From Pseudomonadota bacterium (GTDB lineage: Bacteria > Pseudomonadota > Gammaproteobacteria > Legionellales > Legionellaceae): 52,703 nucleotides of DNA. Of this stretch, positions 15,554 through 23,778 are shown piece after piece (the first letter of the stretch is position 1; each line of letters begins with the position of its first letter). Below the pieces are notes generated by a model. That model worked only from the letters and a program-made list of their open reading frames with translations. It made no database searches and was not told the DNA's origin. The DNA is taken from contig JAIUOG010000003.1 of NCBI GenBank assembly GCA_020161725.1, positions 1 to 52,703 on the forward strand, read 5' to 3'. A program made the translations under genes and the position numbers.

Positions 15554-17368
15554 ATGTGCGGCATTATGGGAGCAATATCACAACGTGATATCTCAAAAGT
15601 ATTATTAGAGGGCTTAAGAAGACTTGAATATCGCGGTTATGATTCAGCAGGGATTGCCGTCATTGACTCAACAGGTTTTTTAAAAAGAATAAGAATGCAA
15701 GGAAAGGTACAGGCTTTAGCTGATGCCATGAGTGAAACTGCTATTGCGGGGAATATTGGTATTGCTCATACAAGATGGGCAACGCATGGAAAACCTTGCG
15801 AACAAAATGCTCACCCGCATTTATCACACGGTGAAATAGCCGTAGTGCATAATGGTATTATTGAAAATCATGACCATTTACGCCAAAAATTACTGGGCTT
15901 AGGTTATGAATTTGTCTCGGAAACTGATACTGAAGTCGCAGCACACTTAATCCATCATTATTATAAAAGCCACGAAAATTTACTACAAGCCGTTCAGGAA
16001 GCAGCAGAAGAGATGCACGGTGCCTTTGCTTTGGGTGTTATTCATCAAAAACGCCCAGATGAACTTATTGCCCTTCGTAAAGGAAGCCCTTTAGTAGTTG
16101 GTATTGGCATTGGTGAATTTTTCATTGCATCAGATGCGCTTGCTCTACGCTCTTTCGCACAGGAAGTGATTTATTTGGAAGAGGGCCATAGTGTTTGCCT
16201 AAACTTAGACCAATATCATATTTACAATGCGCAAAAAGAATTAGTTCAACCTAAACCTCAAAAATTAAATCACGAAAACCAAACAGCGACTAAAGGGCAG
16301 TATCGTCACTTTATGCTTAAAGAAATTTATGAGCAATCAAAGGTCTTGGCCGATACACTTGAGGGGAGAACAGCCAGTCTTGCCGTACTAAAGGCTAACT
16401 TTGGCGAACAAGCGCAAATCCTTTTCCCCCAAGTAAAACAAATCCATATCGTTGCTTGTGGTACTAGTTATCACGCCGGCCTCATTGCACGCTATTGGTT
16501 AGAATCCTTAGCAGGCATTCCAACTCAGGTTGAAATCGCGAGCGAATATCGTTATCGCGATGTAGTTGTTAGCGACAATACTTTATTTATTACAGTATCT
16601 CAATCAGGCGAAACAGCAGATACTTTAGCGGCCTTAAGAAAAGCAAAAGAGCTCAATTATTTGGGAAGTTTAGCTATTTGTAACGTCGCAACTTCGACCC
16701 TGACCCGGGAAGCAGATTGCGTCTTTTTAACGAGAGCAGGAATTGAAATTGGTGTTGCCTCAACTAAAGCCTTCACCACACAGCTTGCTGCCTTTTTAAT
16801 GTTAGCAGCTGTTTTATGTAAAGATGAGCGCGCTGAAAAAGCACTTGCCCAATTACAAGAACTGCCTGCCTGTGTTGAACGCACACTAACGATGGATAAA
16901 GACATTCATAAATTAGCTGCAACCTTTGTCTCTAAAGCACATGCCTTATTTTTAGGAAGAGGAGCTCAATATCCAGTTGCCTTAGAAGGAGCACTTAAAT
17001 TAAAAGAAATCTCTTATATTCATGCTGAAGCCTACCCTGCTGGCGAACTAAAACATGGCCCTCTTGCCCTAGTCGATAAGAATATGCCTGTTATTGTCGT
17101 AGCACCGAATGATGAACTTTTAGATAAACTGAAATCAAATCTTCATGAGGTAAGTGCTAGAGGCGGCCAGTTAATTGTATTCGTTGATGATTCAAGAACC
17201 TGGGAACCTAATGGTGCAAAACTCATTCCTGTGCCTAATTGTGGTTCTTGGATTGCACCTATCGTTTATACCATTCCCTTGCAATTATTAGCTTATCATG
17301 TGGCAGTTGCTAAAGGTACTGATGTCGACCAACCTAGAAACTTGGCTAAATCAGTTACAGTAGAATAA
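15554..17368 (+). CDS. glmS: glutamine--fructose-6-phosphate aminotransferase (isomerising)
   Basis: A 604-residue enzyme making glucosamine-6-phosphate from fructose-6-phosphate and glutamine, the first step to UDP-GlcNAc for peptidoglycan and LPS. Cys2 (MCGIMGA) is the glutaminase nucleophile exposed after Met removal. HTRWATHG and HNGIIENH belong to the glutaminase domain (1-240). Two SIS sugar-isomerase domains follow (ACGTSYHAGL, SQSGETADTL; then AYPAGELKHGPLAL). The C-terminus ends in the usual DVDQPRNLAKSVTVE. GAGGAG precedes the ATG. The partner glmU lies at 23779 on the other strand. Confidence 0.98.
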   Translation: MCGIMGAISQRDISKVLLEGLRRLEYRGYDSAGIAVIDSTGFLKRIRMQGKVQALADAMSETAIAGNIGIAHTRWATHGKPCEQNAHPHLSHGEIAVVHNGIIENHDHLRQKLLGLGYEFVSETDTEVAAHLIHHYYKSHENLLQAVQEAAEEMHGAFALGVIHQKRPDELIALRKGSPLVVGIGIGEFFIASDALALRSFAQEVIYLEEGHSVCLNLDQYHIYNAQKELVQPKPQKLNHENQTATKGQYRHFMLKEIYEQSKVLADTLEGRTASLAVLKANFGEQAQILFPQVKQIHIVACGTSYHAGLIARYWLESLAGIPTQVEIASEYRYRDVVVSDNTLFITVSQSGETADTLAALRKAKELNYLGSLAICNVATSTLTREADCVFLTRAGIEIGVASTKAFTTQLAAFLMLAAVLCKDERAEKALAQLQELPACVERTLTMDKDIHKLAATFVSKAHALFLGRGAQYPVALEGALKLKEISYIHAEAYPAGELKHGPLALVDKNMPVIVVAPNDELLDKLKSNLHEVSARGGQLIVFVDDSRTWEPNGAKLIPVPNCGSWIAPIVYTIPLQLLAYHVAVAKGTDVDQPRNLAKSVTVE

Positions 17369-17385
17369 GCAAATACCCCTCTCCC

Positions 17386-17420
17386 GCCCTACGGGCACCC
17401 TCTCCCACAAGGGGAGAGGG
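17386..17420 (+). terminator. GC-rich hairpin after glmS
   Basis: CCCTCTCCC (17398-17406) pairs with GGGAGAGGG (17412-17420) 30 nt after the glmS stop. The CCCTCTCCC motif also occurs nearby at 17388 and 17451, as in dispersed CCCTCTCCC-type intergenic units. No strong T run follows (AGAAATATT), so termination is only likely. Confidence 0.45.
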
Positions 17421-17490
17421 AGAAATATTAAAAACAGCTCTAGCACTTATACCCTCTCCCCCCAGAGGATCTCTCTTATTATTTAATTTT

Positions 17491-17587
17491 GCAATAGAAC
17501 GCTCTATTACTCACTTTTAAAAAAGCGAAGGTCAAAAAAATCAATTCGCCTAAAATCTAGCATTTTGAAAGAGCTCGGGTATATAAT
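17491..17587. repeat. half-length family 1 repeat upstream of tex
   Basis: Read on the minus strand it runs from TATACCCGAGCTCTTTCAAA through GGCGAATTGATTTTTTTGAC to the near-palindromic centre AATAGAGCGTTCTATT, where the similarity stops. This matches the left half of the 10021-10185 palindrome closely in its inner part. Its outer end supplies TATAAT (17582-17587), 36 nt before the tex start. Confidence 0.6.
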
Positions 17588-17622
17588 GGCAAAGTTTTGT
17601 TTAATGTTTTACGAGGATATTA

Positions 17623-19986
17623 ATGGCTCAAAAGATGTTGCTTGCTGCGGAAATCATCGCTAATGAATTAAAAGTTAAAGTTTCCCAGGTAGACACAGCA
17701 ATTCAATTATTGGATGAAGGCTCAACAGTTCCCTTTATTGCCCGTTACCGTAAAGAAGCAACGGAAGGTTTAGATGATACCCAATTACGTAACCTGGCTG
17801 AACGTCTTTACTATATTAGAGAATTAGATGAGCGTCGTAAGGTCGTCTTAGAATCCATCCGCGAGCAAGATAAACTCACCGCCGAATTGGAAGCAGCCAT
17901 TCTTGCCGCTGATACCAAAATTCGACTTGAAGATTTATATCTTCCTTACAAACCAAAGCGTCGCACCAAAGCGCAATTAGCTAAAGAAGCAGGTTTAGAG
18001 CCTTTAGCAATGTCTTTATGGGAAAACCCAAGCCTCGTTCCTTTAGAAAAAGCAGCTGAATTCCTTAGTCCAGACGCTTCGATTAATACTCCCGAGGAAG
18101 CCCTCGAGGGCGCAAAGCAAATTCTAATGGAACTTTTTGCAGAAAATGCCGAGCTTATCAACGAATTGCGCGAATATGTTTGGCAAGAAAGTACTTTAAA
18201 ATCAACTGTATCTGCTGAGAAAAAAAGCCAGGATAAAAAATCAAACGCAGCTAAATATGCTGATTATTTTGACTACTCAGAAGCCCTTAAAAAAATCCCT
18301 TCTCACAGAGCCTTAGCTCTTTTTAGAGGCCGCCGGGAATCTGTATTGCAAATTAGCTTAGTCTTAGCTGATGAAAGCTTTGGTGAGCGTAAAATTGCTC
18401 AATTTTTCAAAATTAATGATGAGAAAAGACCTGCTGATGCATGGCTTGCAGAAACCGTTCGTCAAACTTGGAAAATTAAATTATTAACCAAATTAGAATT
18501 AGAGCTATTAACTCGTTTAAGAGAATCCGCCGACGAAGAGGCAATTCAAGTTTTTGCCCGTAATTTACATGATCTCTTACTAGCAGCCCCCGCTGGCCAA
18601 AAGATTACCATTGGACTTGATCCTGGCATTCGCACTGGAGTTAAAGCAATTGTTGTCGATTCAACGGGGAAAGTCCTTGATTATTCAACGGTTTTTCCTT
18701 TTGCACCACAGAACGAATGGCATCAATCTATTGCTGAATTAGCTAAATTAGCCGCTAAATATCAGGTTAATCTTTTTAGTATCGGTAATGGTACAGGCTC
18801 TAGAGATACAGAGCGCTTAGTTAGCGAACTCATTAAAATGTATCCAGACCTTAACTTAGCTAAAATGGTCGTGTCTGAAGCAGGCGCTTCTGTTTATTCA
18901 GCCTCTGAATTAGCCGCAAAAGAATTCCCGGAACTTGATGTAAGCCTAAGAGGGGCTGTTTCTATCGCAAGGCGCTTGCAAGACCCTCTAGCTGAACTCG
19001 TTAAAATTGAACCTAAGGCTATTGGTGTTGGTCAATATCAGCATGATGTGAACCAAGCTCGCCTTGCACGAAGCCTTGATGGGATTGTGGAAGATTGTGT
19101 AAATGCCGTTGGCGTTGACGTTAACACCGCATCAATCCCTCTTTTAGCTCGTATATCTGGCCTAAATGAAGGCTTAGCTAAAAACATCGTGCAATATCGC
19201 GATGAAAATGGCGCTTATAAAACACGTGAAGATTTAAAAAAGGTCGCACGCATGGGCGATAAAACCTTCCAACAAGCTGCTGGCTTTTTACGTATTATGC
19301 AAGGTGAGAATCCTTTGGATTCCTCTGCTGTACACCCGGAAGCCTATCCTTTAGTTGAAAAGATTTTGGTAAATCAAAAACTAGACTTAGCTAAACTGAT
19401 TGGTAATAAAAGTCTTTTACAGAGCATCAATGCAGAACTCTTTGTTGATGAGACCTATGGTCTTCCTACCATTCGCGATGTTTTACGCGAACTAGAAAAA
19501 CCAGGCCGCGACCCACGTCCTGAATTTAAAACAGCTACCTTTAAAGAAGGTATCGAAGATATTAAAGATCTTGAAGTCGGTATGATCTTAGAAGGAGTGG
19601 TATCAAATGTAACCAATTTTGGTGCCTTTGTTGATATCGGTGTACATCAAGATGGTTTAGTACATATTTCAGCCATGACGGATAAGTTTATTAGTGACCC
19701 TCATAGCTTAGTTAAAGCAGGTCATATTGTTAAAGTTAAGGTAATTGAAGTTGATAAAGAACGTCGACGTATTGGCCTTAGCATGAAATTAAATGAAGAC
19801 GCTAAAAAACCTGTGCATGCTAAAAAGCCCGATGCAGTCGCTAATAAGGTAGAGGCAAAACCAACGAAGAAAGTGATGCCGGTTAAAAAACCCAATCAGG
19901 ATAATAGACCTGCTGTTAAAAAAGCAGTATTTAATACTGCAATGGCAGATGCTTTAGCCAAATTAAAGCGTGGTTCAAATGACTAG
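17623..19986 (+). CDS. tex: Tex-family RNA-binding transcription accessory protein
   Basis: A 787-residue cytoplasmic protein related to the eukaryotic Spt6 core; it binds RNA and affects transcription and virulence traits in several bacteria. Visible domains are the N-terminal helical region (PFIARYRKEATEGLDD, 1-200), the YqgF/RNase H-like domain with GLDPGIRTG at 331-339, helix-hairpin-helix repeats at about 495-560 (NTASIPLLARISGLN) and an S1 domain at about 651-720 (GVVSNVTNFGAFVDIGVHQD). A Lys-rich tail (KKPVHAKKPDAVANKVEA onward) follows and is typical of the family. The promoter is probably the TATAAT at 17582. The stop overlaps the yciA start. Confidence 0.95.
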   Translation: MAQKMLLAAEIIANELKVKVSQVDTAIQLLDEGSTVPFIARYRKEATEGLDDTQLRNLAERLYYIRELDERRKVVLESIREQDKLTAELEAAILAADTKIRLEDLYLPYKPKRRTKAQLAKEAGLEPLAMSLWENPSLVPLEKAAEFLSPDASINTPEEALEGAKQILMELFAENAELINELREYVWQESTLKSTVSAEKKSQDKKSNAAKYADYFDYSEALKKIPSHRALALFRGRRESVLQISLVLADESFGERKIAQFFKINDEKRPADAWLAETVRQTWKIKLLTKLELELLTRLRESADEEAIQVFARNLHDLLLAAPAGQKITIGLDPGIRTGVKAIVVDSTGKVLDYSTVFPFAPQNEWHQSIAELAKLAAKYQVNLFSIGNGTGSRDTERLVSELIKMYPDLNLAKMVVSEAGASVYSASELAAKEFPELDVSLRGAVSIARRLQDPLAELVKIEPKAIGVGQYQHDVNQARLARSLDGIVEDCVNAVGVDVNTASIPLLARISGLNEGLAKNIVQYRDENGAYKTREDLKKVARMGDKTFQQAAGFLRIMQGENPLDSSAVHPEAYPLVEKILVNQKLDLAKLIGNKSLLQSINAELFVDETYGLPTIRDVLRELEKPGRDPRPEFKTATFKEGIEDIKDLEVGMILEGVVSNVTNFGAFVDIGVHQDGLVHISAMTDKFISDPHSLVKAGHIVKVKVIEVDKERRRIGLSMKLNEDAKKPVHAKKPDAVANKVEAKPTKKVMPVKKPNQDNRPAVKKAVFNTAMADALAKLKRGSND

Positions 19987-20356
19987 CCCTCGTGGTGAAA
20001 TTACCATCCAAACACTAGCTATGCCAGCTGATACTAACGCTAATGGTGATATTTTTGGCGGCTGGCTAGTATCGCAAATGGACTTAGCAGCTGGCGTGCT
20101 TGCTAAAAAGATTTCTCGTGGAAGAGCTGTCACTGTAGCTATTCATAGCATGACTTTTTTGCGTCCTGTACATGTAGGTGATGTTGTAAGCTGCCATGTC
20201 GAATTGATTAAATGCGGTAGTACGTCAATGACTATTGCAGTTGAAGTGTGGGCAGAATCTGCAACCATTGGTGATCAATATAAAGTGACTGAAGGCATTT
20301 TTGTTTTCGTTGCCATCGATGAACATGGCAAACCCAGGCAGGTTATTAATAAATGA
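19979..20356 (+). CDS. yciA: acyl-CoA thioesterase, YciA-type hotdog
   Basis: A 125-residue hotdog-fold acyl-CoA hydrolase releasing free CoA from short and medium acyl-CoAs. The active-site loop is PADTNANGDIFGGWLVSQMD, followed by the central helix DLAAGVLAKKI and strand AVTVAIHSMTFLRPVHVGDV, all as in YciA. I chose ATG 19979, which overlaps the end of tex by 8 bp. A GTG at 19970 is possible but lacks a better ribosome binding site. The stop overlaps the next gene by 4 bp (ATGA), so all three are translationally coupled. Confidence 0.9.
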   Translation: MTSPRGEITIQTLAMPADTNANGDIFGGWLVSQMDLAAGVLAKKISRGRAVTVAIHSMTFLRPVHVGDVVSCHVELIKCGSTSMTIAVEVWAESATIGDQYKVTEGIFVFVAIDEHGKPRQVINK

Positions 20357-21993
20357 CCTCTTTGCAACAAATCAACGAACATATCCAAAAAATTACCGAC
20401 CTAATCAAAGCAGAACATGAGCCCCAATTGGGAGATTATAGTTTTTTTCTGCAAGAACCCAACTCAAGCCTAGAGCTTATTCCGCTTATCGAAGAAATCG
20501 AAGAAGAAACGATTAATGACCAAAGGGCTTATTATTCAGCACTTGTTTTTGCCTTAGATCTTTGTATCTCGCAATTACAAACGGCAGGTGATAATAATAA
20601 CAAAGCGGCCGCTAAAAGCTTAGATCTACTTATGGTGAAGCTAGCAGGCTCAATCAACAAACTCACCCATAGTTTAAGTTTCTGGTTACCCGTTTTAAAT
20701 TCCTTTTACGAGATGCAGGTAGACCTAAATAATGAATTAAAAAATGCCTACTTTGAGTTAGCTAATCAAGAAGATGAAATAGTAACCTATGAAGAAGAGG
20801 ACCATCTTGAAGCGATTCGCGAATTAATTAATGATTTATCCAGCGATTTATCTATCTTTGATATTACCGAAAATTTTTTCGCGCAAAGCTATGCCATGCC
20901 GGCTGATTTCTTTATCGATTTATTATTGGATTTATATAGTATTGAAGAAGGTCAAGATATTGCTCTTTTATTACTGCTTCACCCTAATAGTGAAGTCAGA
21001 GCAGTTGTTAAAGAAACCTTTAATCAAATTATCGAAAGGATTGAATTAAGTCCCATTTCTTTGTCGCGTTTACAAGCAATTAAGCATTGGCATTCAGAAG
21101 AAGAGCAAGAAAGATTTAATTTTTGGTTAAAATTACAACGTAAAAAGGGTGCCGTTTTTGCACACGAAAAAACCAAGATACCGCAAATTCTAATAAAGGC
21201 TAGTGAAGTTGATGGTAGTGGTGCACAGGGTATTTTCATCCAAATAAAAGAGGGTCGTAAATACAAGCTTGGTGGCCTTTTATTTAAAGATGGGATAGGG
21301 ATTAAAGATGCGTGGATAACACCTGCCATTCCTGCTAAAGAATTAGTGAATTATTACAATGAGGCCTTCCACAATAGCCTAAGCCTTCGCGAAGTTGATT
21401 TACCTTATTTAATTGAAATGACAGAGCATTTCTTAAGCCTTAGCATACAACAGGGTGAAATGCCTAATTTACATTTTTTAGAAATCCAAGAATTACTAGG
21501 GCTTCATTTTAAACCTAAATCTATCGATATTAACTATTTGATGGAGCAATTAAGCGTTCAAATTAGCCCTTTTACACAAGAAGCAATTCATGATTCATTA
21601 CATCGCTCCAAAAACTGGTCAAGTTCTAAAAAATTTACTGAATCCTGGTATGTTGAGAATGCTAATATCGATAAATTAGTCAATCGTAATTCAAGCTTTG
21701 TTGATGGTATCAAAGTCTGCAACATGGAAAAGGCAATTGAAGATGTATTTGCCAATGAGTTTGAAAAAAAGCGCAGTAAATGGTTATTTCATTTTTTATG
21801 GACTGCTCTTTGGGGCAAAGCGAAGGCTAAGAAAAATGAGAAAATATGGCAGGATAGTTTTTTCATCGCCTATATGATTGATCAAAAAACCCCTCTTAAA
21901 GATATTCCCATTATGTATGAAGTTTGCCACCAATCCGTCATCAACAGTATCGAAACAATGACTGAAAGACGTACTTATTTAAATAAAGAGTAA
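20353..21993 (+). CDS. 546-residue protein of unknown function coupled to yciA
   Basis: The start is inside the yciA stop (ATGA). The product has no signal peptide or transmembrane helix. It is acidic and mostly helical in the first 300 residues (several LEL/EEIEEE stretches). The middle has a predicted alpha/beta region (KIPQILIKASEVDGSGAQGI, then YKLGGLLFKDGIGIKDAW). The end is basic (KKRSKWLFHFLWTALWGKAK). Coupling to yciA and tex implies constitutive cytoplasmic expression. I recognise no catalytic motif or family. The order tex-yciA-this gene is worth checking for conservation. Confidence 0.8.
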   Translation: MTSLQQINEHIQKITDLIKAEHEPQLGDYSFFLQEPNSSLELIPLIEEIEEETINDQRAYYSALVFALDLCISQLQTAGDNNNKAAAKSLDLLMVKLAGSINKLTHSLSFWLPVLNSFYEMQVDLNNELKNAYFELANQEDEIVTYEEEDHLEAIRELINDLSSDLSIFDITENFFAQSYAMPADFFIDLLLDLYSIEEGQDIALLLLLHPNSEVRAVVKETFNQIIERIELSPISLSRLQAIKHWHSEEEQERFNFWLKLQRKKGAVFAHEKTKIPQILIKASEVDGSGAQGIFIQIKEGRKYKLGGLLFKDGIGIKDAWITPAIPAKELVNYYNEAFHNSLSLREVDLPYLIEMTEHFLSLSIQQGEMPNLHFLEIQELLGLHFKPKSIDINYLMEQLSVQISPFTQEAIHDSLHRSKNWSSSKKFTESWYVENANIDKLVNRNSSFVDGIKVCNMEKAIEDVFANEFEKKRSKWLFHFLWTALWGKAKAKKNEKIWQDSFFIAYMIDQKTPLKDIPIMYEVCHQSVINSIETMTERRTYLNKE

Positions 21994-22009
21994 TCATCCT
22001 TTGTCTCAA

Positions 22010-22101
22010 GTAGCCTTGGCGCAACGAAGCTTAAGCAAGGTTTTGAATTTTTTTAAAGAAAGGCCAAACCTTGATTACGCCTTCGGCTGCATCAAGGCTA
22101 C
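22010..22101. repeat. GTAGCCTTG palindromic repeat, family 2b
   Basis: Left arm 22010-22040 (GTAGCCTTGGCGCAACGAAG onward) and right arm 22069-22101, whose reverse complement starts GTAGCCTTGATGCAGCCGAA, form a long imperfect hairpin. The same element is at 26940-27015. It lies between the 546-aa gene and the coiled-coil gene at 22189. Confidence 0.7.
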
Positions 22102-22168
22102 TTACTACGTGCTGACAGCAATTAACTTGACGACACCACCACCATGTGTCAATATAAAACATAATGTC

Positions 22169-22174
22169 TATAAT
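22169..22174 (+). promoter_or_regulatory. -10 box before the gene at 22189
   Basis: TATAAT lies only 14 nt before the ATG, so a transcript from it would have a very short leader. No good -35 at 17-18 nt was found. Confidence 0.35.
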
Positions 22175-22188
22175 ATACACGAAAAACG

Positions 22189-23685
22189 ATGCAGTTTAAA
22201 ACGGTTGAAAAGTACTACAGCCCTGTGTATTCAGGACAGAAAGCCTATAAAAAATATATTGGCTTACAACAGGGCATTAAAAACGCTACAGCTGAGATAG
22301 AGCACCATTCAACTTTATTAGCTGCATGTATTAAGAGACTTAAAGATAAGTTTACTGATATTGATTTCTGGAAAAAAATTCAGTATTTAGGCGGTCTCGA
22401 TCGTATATCTTATTCAGATATTATAGATCTTCAATCAGGTTATTTGTTTGATAATCGCACTAATTTTGCCACTATTATTTCTGACTTACTAGAAATCGAG
22501 TTTGCGAAAATTGCTAAACCTTCTGACGAAGAGAAAACTAACCTTTTATATCTATGGCTAAGAGAGCAAAATATAATTTCTTCGCCCACTAAGCAAGCAA
22601 CCATTTGGGATGATTCTAGCTTCAAAAATAAGATTGAAAAATTATATGAAATAGATGAAGCAATTATTCCATCTCAATTGACTTCTATTTTAACTGAAAT
22701 TAAGTCCGCAGCTCAAAAATATTCAGACTTAAGTAATTTAACAAAGGAAATTACCGAGCGCAGAACTCACATAATCGAGTTAAAATCTAAACTTAAAACC
22801 AATTCTTACCAATTAGATCATTTTCATTTAAAAGAGGACGCAAAAAAAATTCTTAGTGAGGAATTTAAAAAAGCCATCCAGCTTTTCGGTGAAGAAATTA
22901 ACAGTATAACTGATGCTAAATTAAATAGAGACTTCGGAGAGCTGTTGAAGGCAATGGAAAGAAATGAAAATCAAAACTATAGTTTTGATGATTTAATTAA
23001 TGAGATAGGCAGCTATTATGCAGAGAGGCTGAATAATTATAAGCATGACTTAATTGCTGAGATAAAAGCAACTTGGTCTGCTCACCGAGCTAACTTAGAG
23101 TTAATCAAAGATCGCGATTTTACAAATAAAATTATTGCTGAGCATCAACCCCCAAAAACAGCAGCAACCAAATTTAGTCCTCCGCCAAGGCATAGTTTAT
23201 TTCCCCATGAAAAAAACATATCCATACGTCCAAGCGTCTTAAGCCTCTATTTCAACGAATTAGATAAGCTAAATGATCCAATGAATTTTAATATAGAAAA
23301 TAAGACCTTGATTCAAACACTTTATAACAATCTGAAAAAAGAAGCAGACGACTATGTTGCCGGAACAAAAGATTTAATCGCATGGCAAAAAAATTCTTTG
23401 GCTTTAATTGAGACCCATTTAAAAATCGGTTCAGAATTAAGGGGTTATGCAAAACCAATTGTTCAAAATAGTTTAAACGTCTTAATTAATATTTTAGCTT
23501 GCGTCGGTATGTTGATAATTGGTTATATTATCTATGCAGCAATAAAAGGCCCTTTTAGCCCAGTTGATTTTTCAAACGAAACAGAAAAACTTCTTCAAGC
23601 AACGTCTTTATTTATTCAAAAAATGGATCCTGACGAGACTAAGGTAATAGCCGGCCAAGCTTTAGGAAGCCCTGGTAGCAGCTAA
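22189..23685 (+). CDS. large helical protein with a C-terminal transmembrane segment, unknown function
   Basis: A 498-residue protein of unknown family. Residues 1-340 are charged and helical, with likely coiled coils at about 165-205 and 225-300 (SNLTKEITERRTHIIELKSK). A Pro-rich linker (PPKTAATKFSPPPRHSLFPH) follows, then another helical block, and one transmembrane stretch near residues 425-450 (VLINILACVGMLIIGYIIYA). There is no signal peptide. The C-terminal tail after the helix is about 45 residues and ends GQALGSPGSS. The build (coiled coil, no homology, late membrane anchor) resembles secreted effectors of intracellular bacteria, but this is inference. The ribosome binding site is weak. 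Confidence 0.75.
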   Translation: MQFKTVEKYYSPVYSGQKAYKKYIGLQQGIKNATAEIEHHSTLLAACIKRLKDKFTDIDFWKKIQYLGGLDRISYSDIIDLQSGYLFDNRTNFATIISDLLEIEFAKIAKPSDEEKTNLLYLWLREQNIISSPTKQATIWDDSSFKNKIEKLYEIDEAIIPSQLTSILTEIKSAAQKYSDLSNLTKEITERRTHIIELKSKLKTNSYQLDHFHLKEDAKKILSEEFKKAIQLFGEEINSITDAKLNRDFGELLKAMERNENQNYSFDDLINEIGSYYAERLNNYKHDLIAEIKATWSAHRANLELIKDRDFTNKIIAEHQPPKTAATKFSPPPRHSLFPHEKNISIRPSVLSLYFNELDKLNDPMNFNIENKTLIQTLYNNLKKEADDYVAGTKDLIAWQKNSLALIETHLKIGSELRGYAKPIVQNSLNVLINILACVGMLIIGYIIYAAIKGPFSPVDFSNETEKLLQATSLFIQKMDPDETKVIAGQALGSPGSS

Positions 23686-23778
23686 TTAATTATTCACCCT
23701 AGAGTTCAGTGGTGGTTGGTAGGGGGCACTGCAAAGGTTAACCACCTTCCCCTACACTCCACCTGACGAAAACAATAG

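Noticed and set aside
22001..22300. Plus-strand 99-codon ORF across the palindrome
   Set aside because: It lies mainly in the family 2b repeat, overlaps the 498-aa gene in another frame and has no usable start context.
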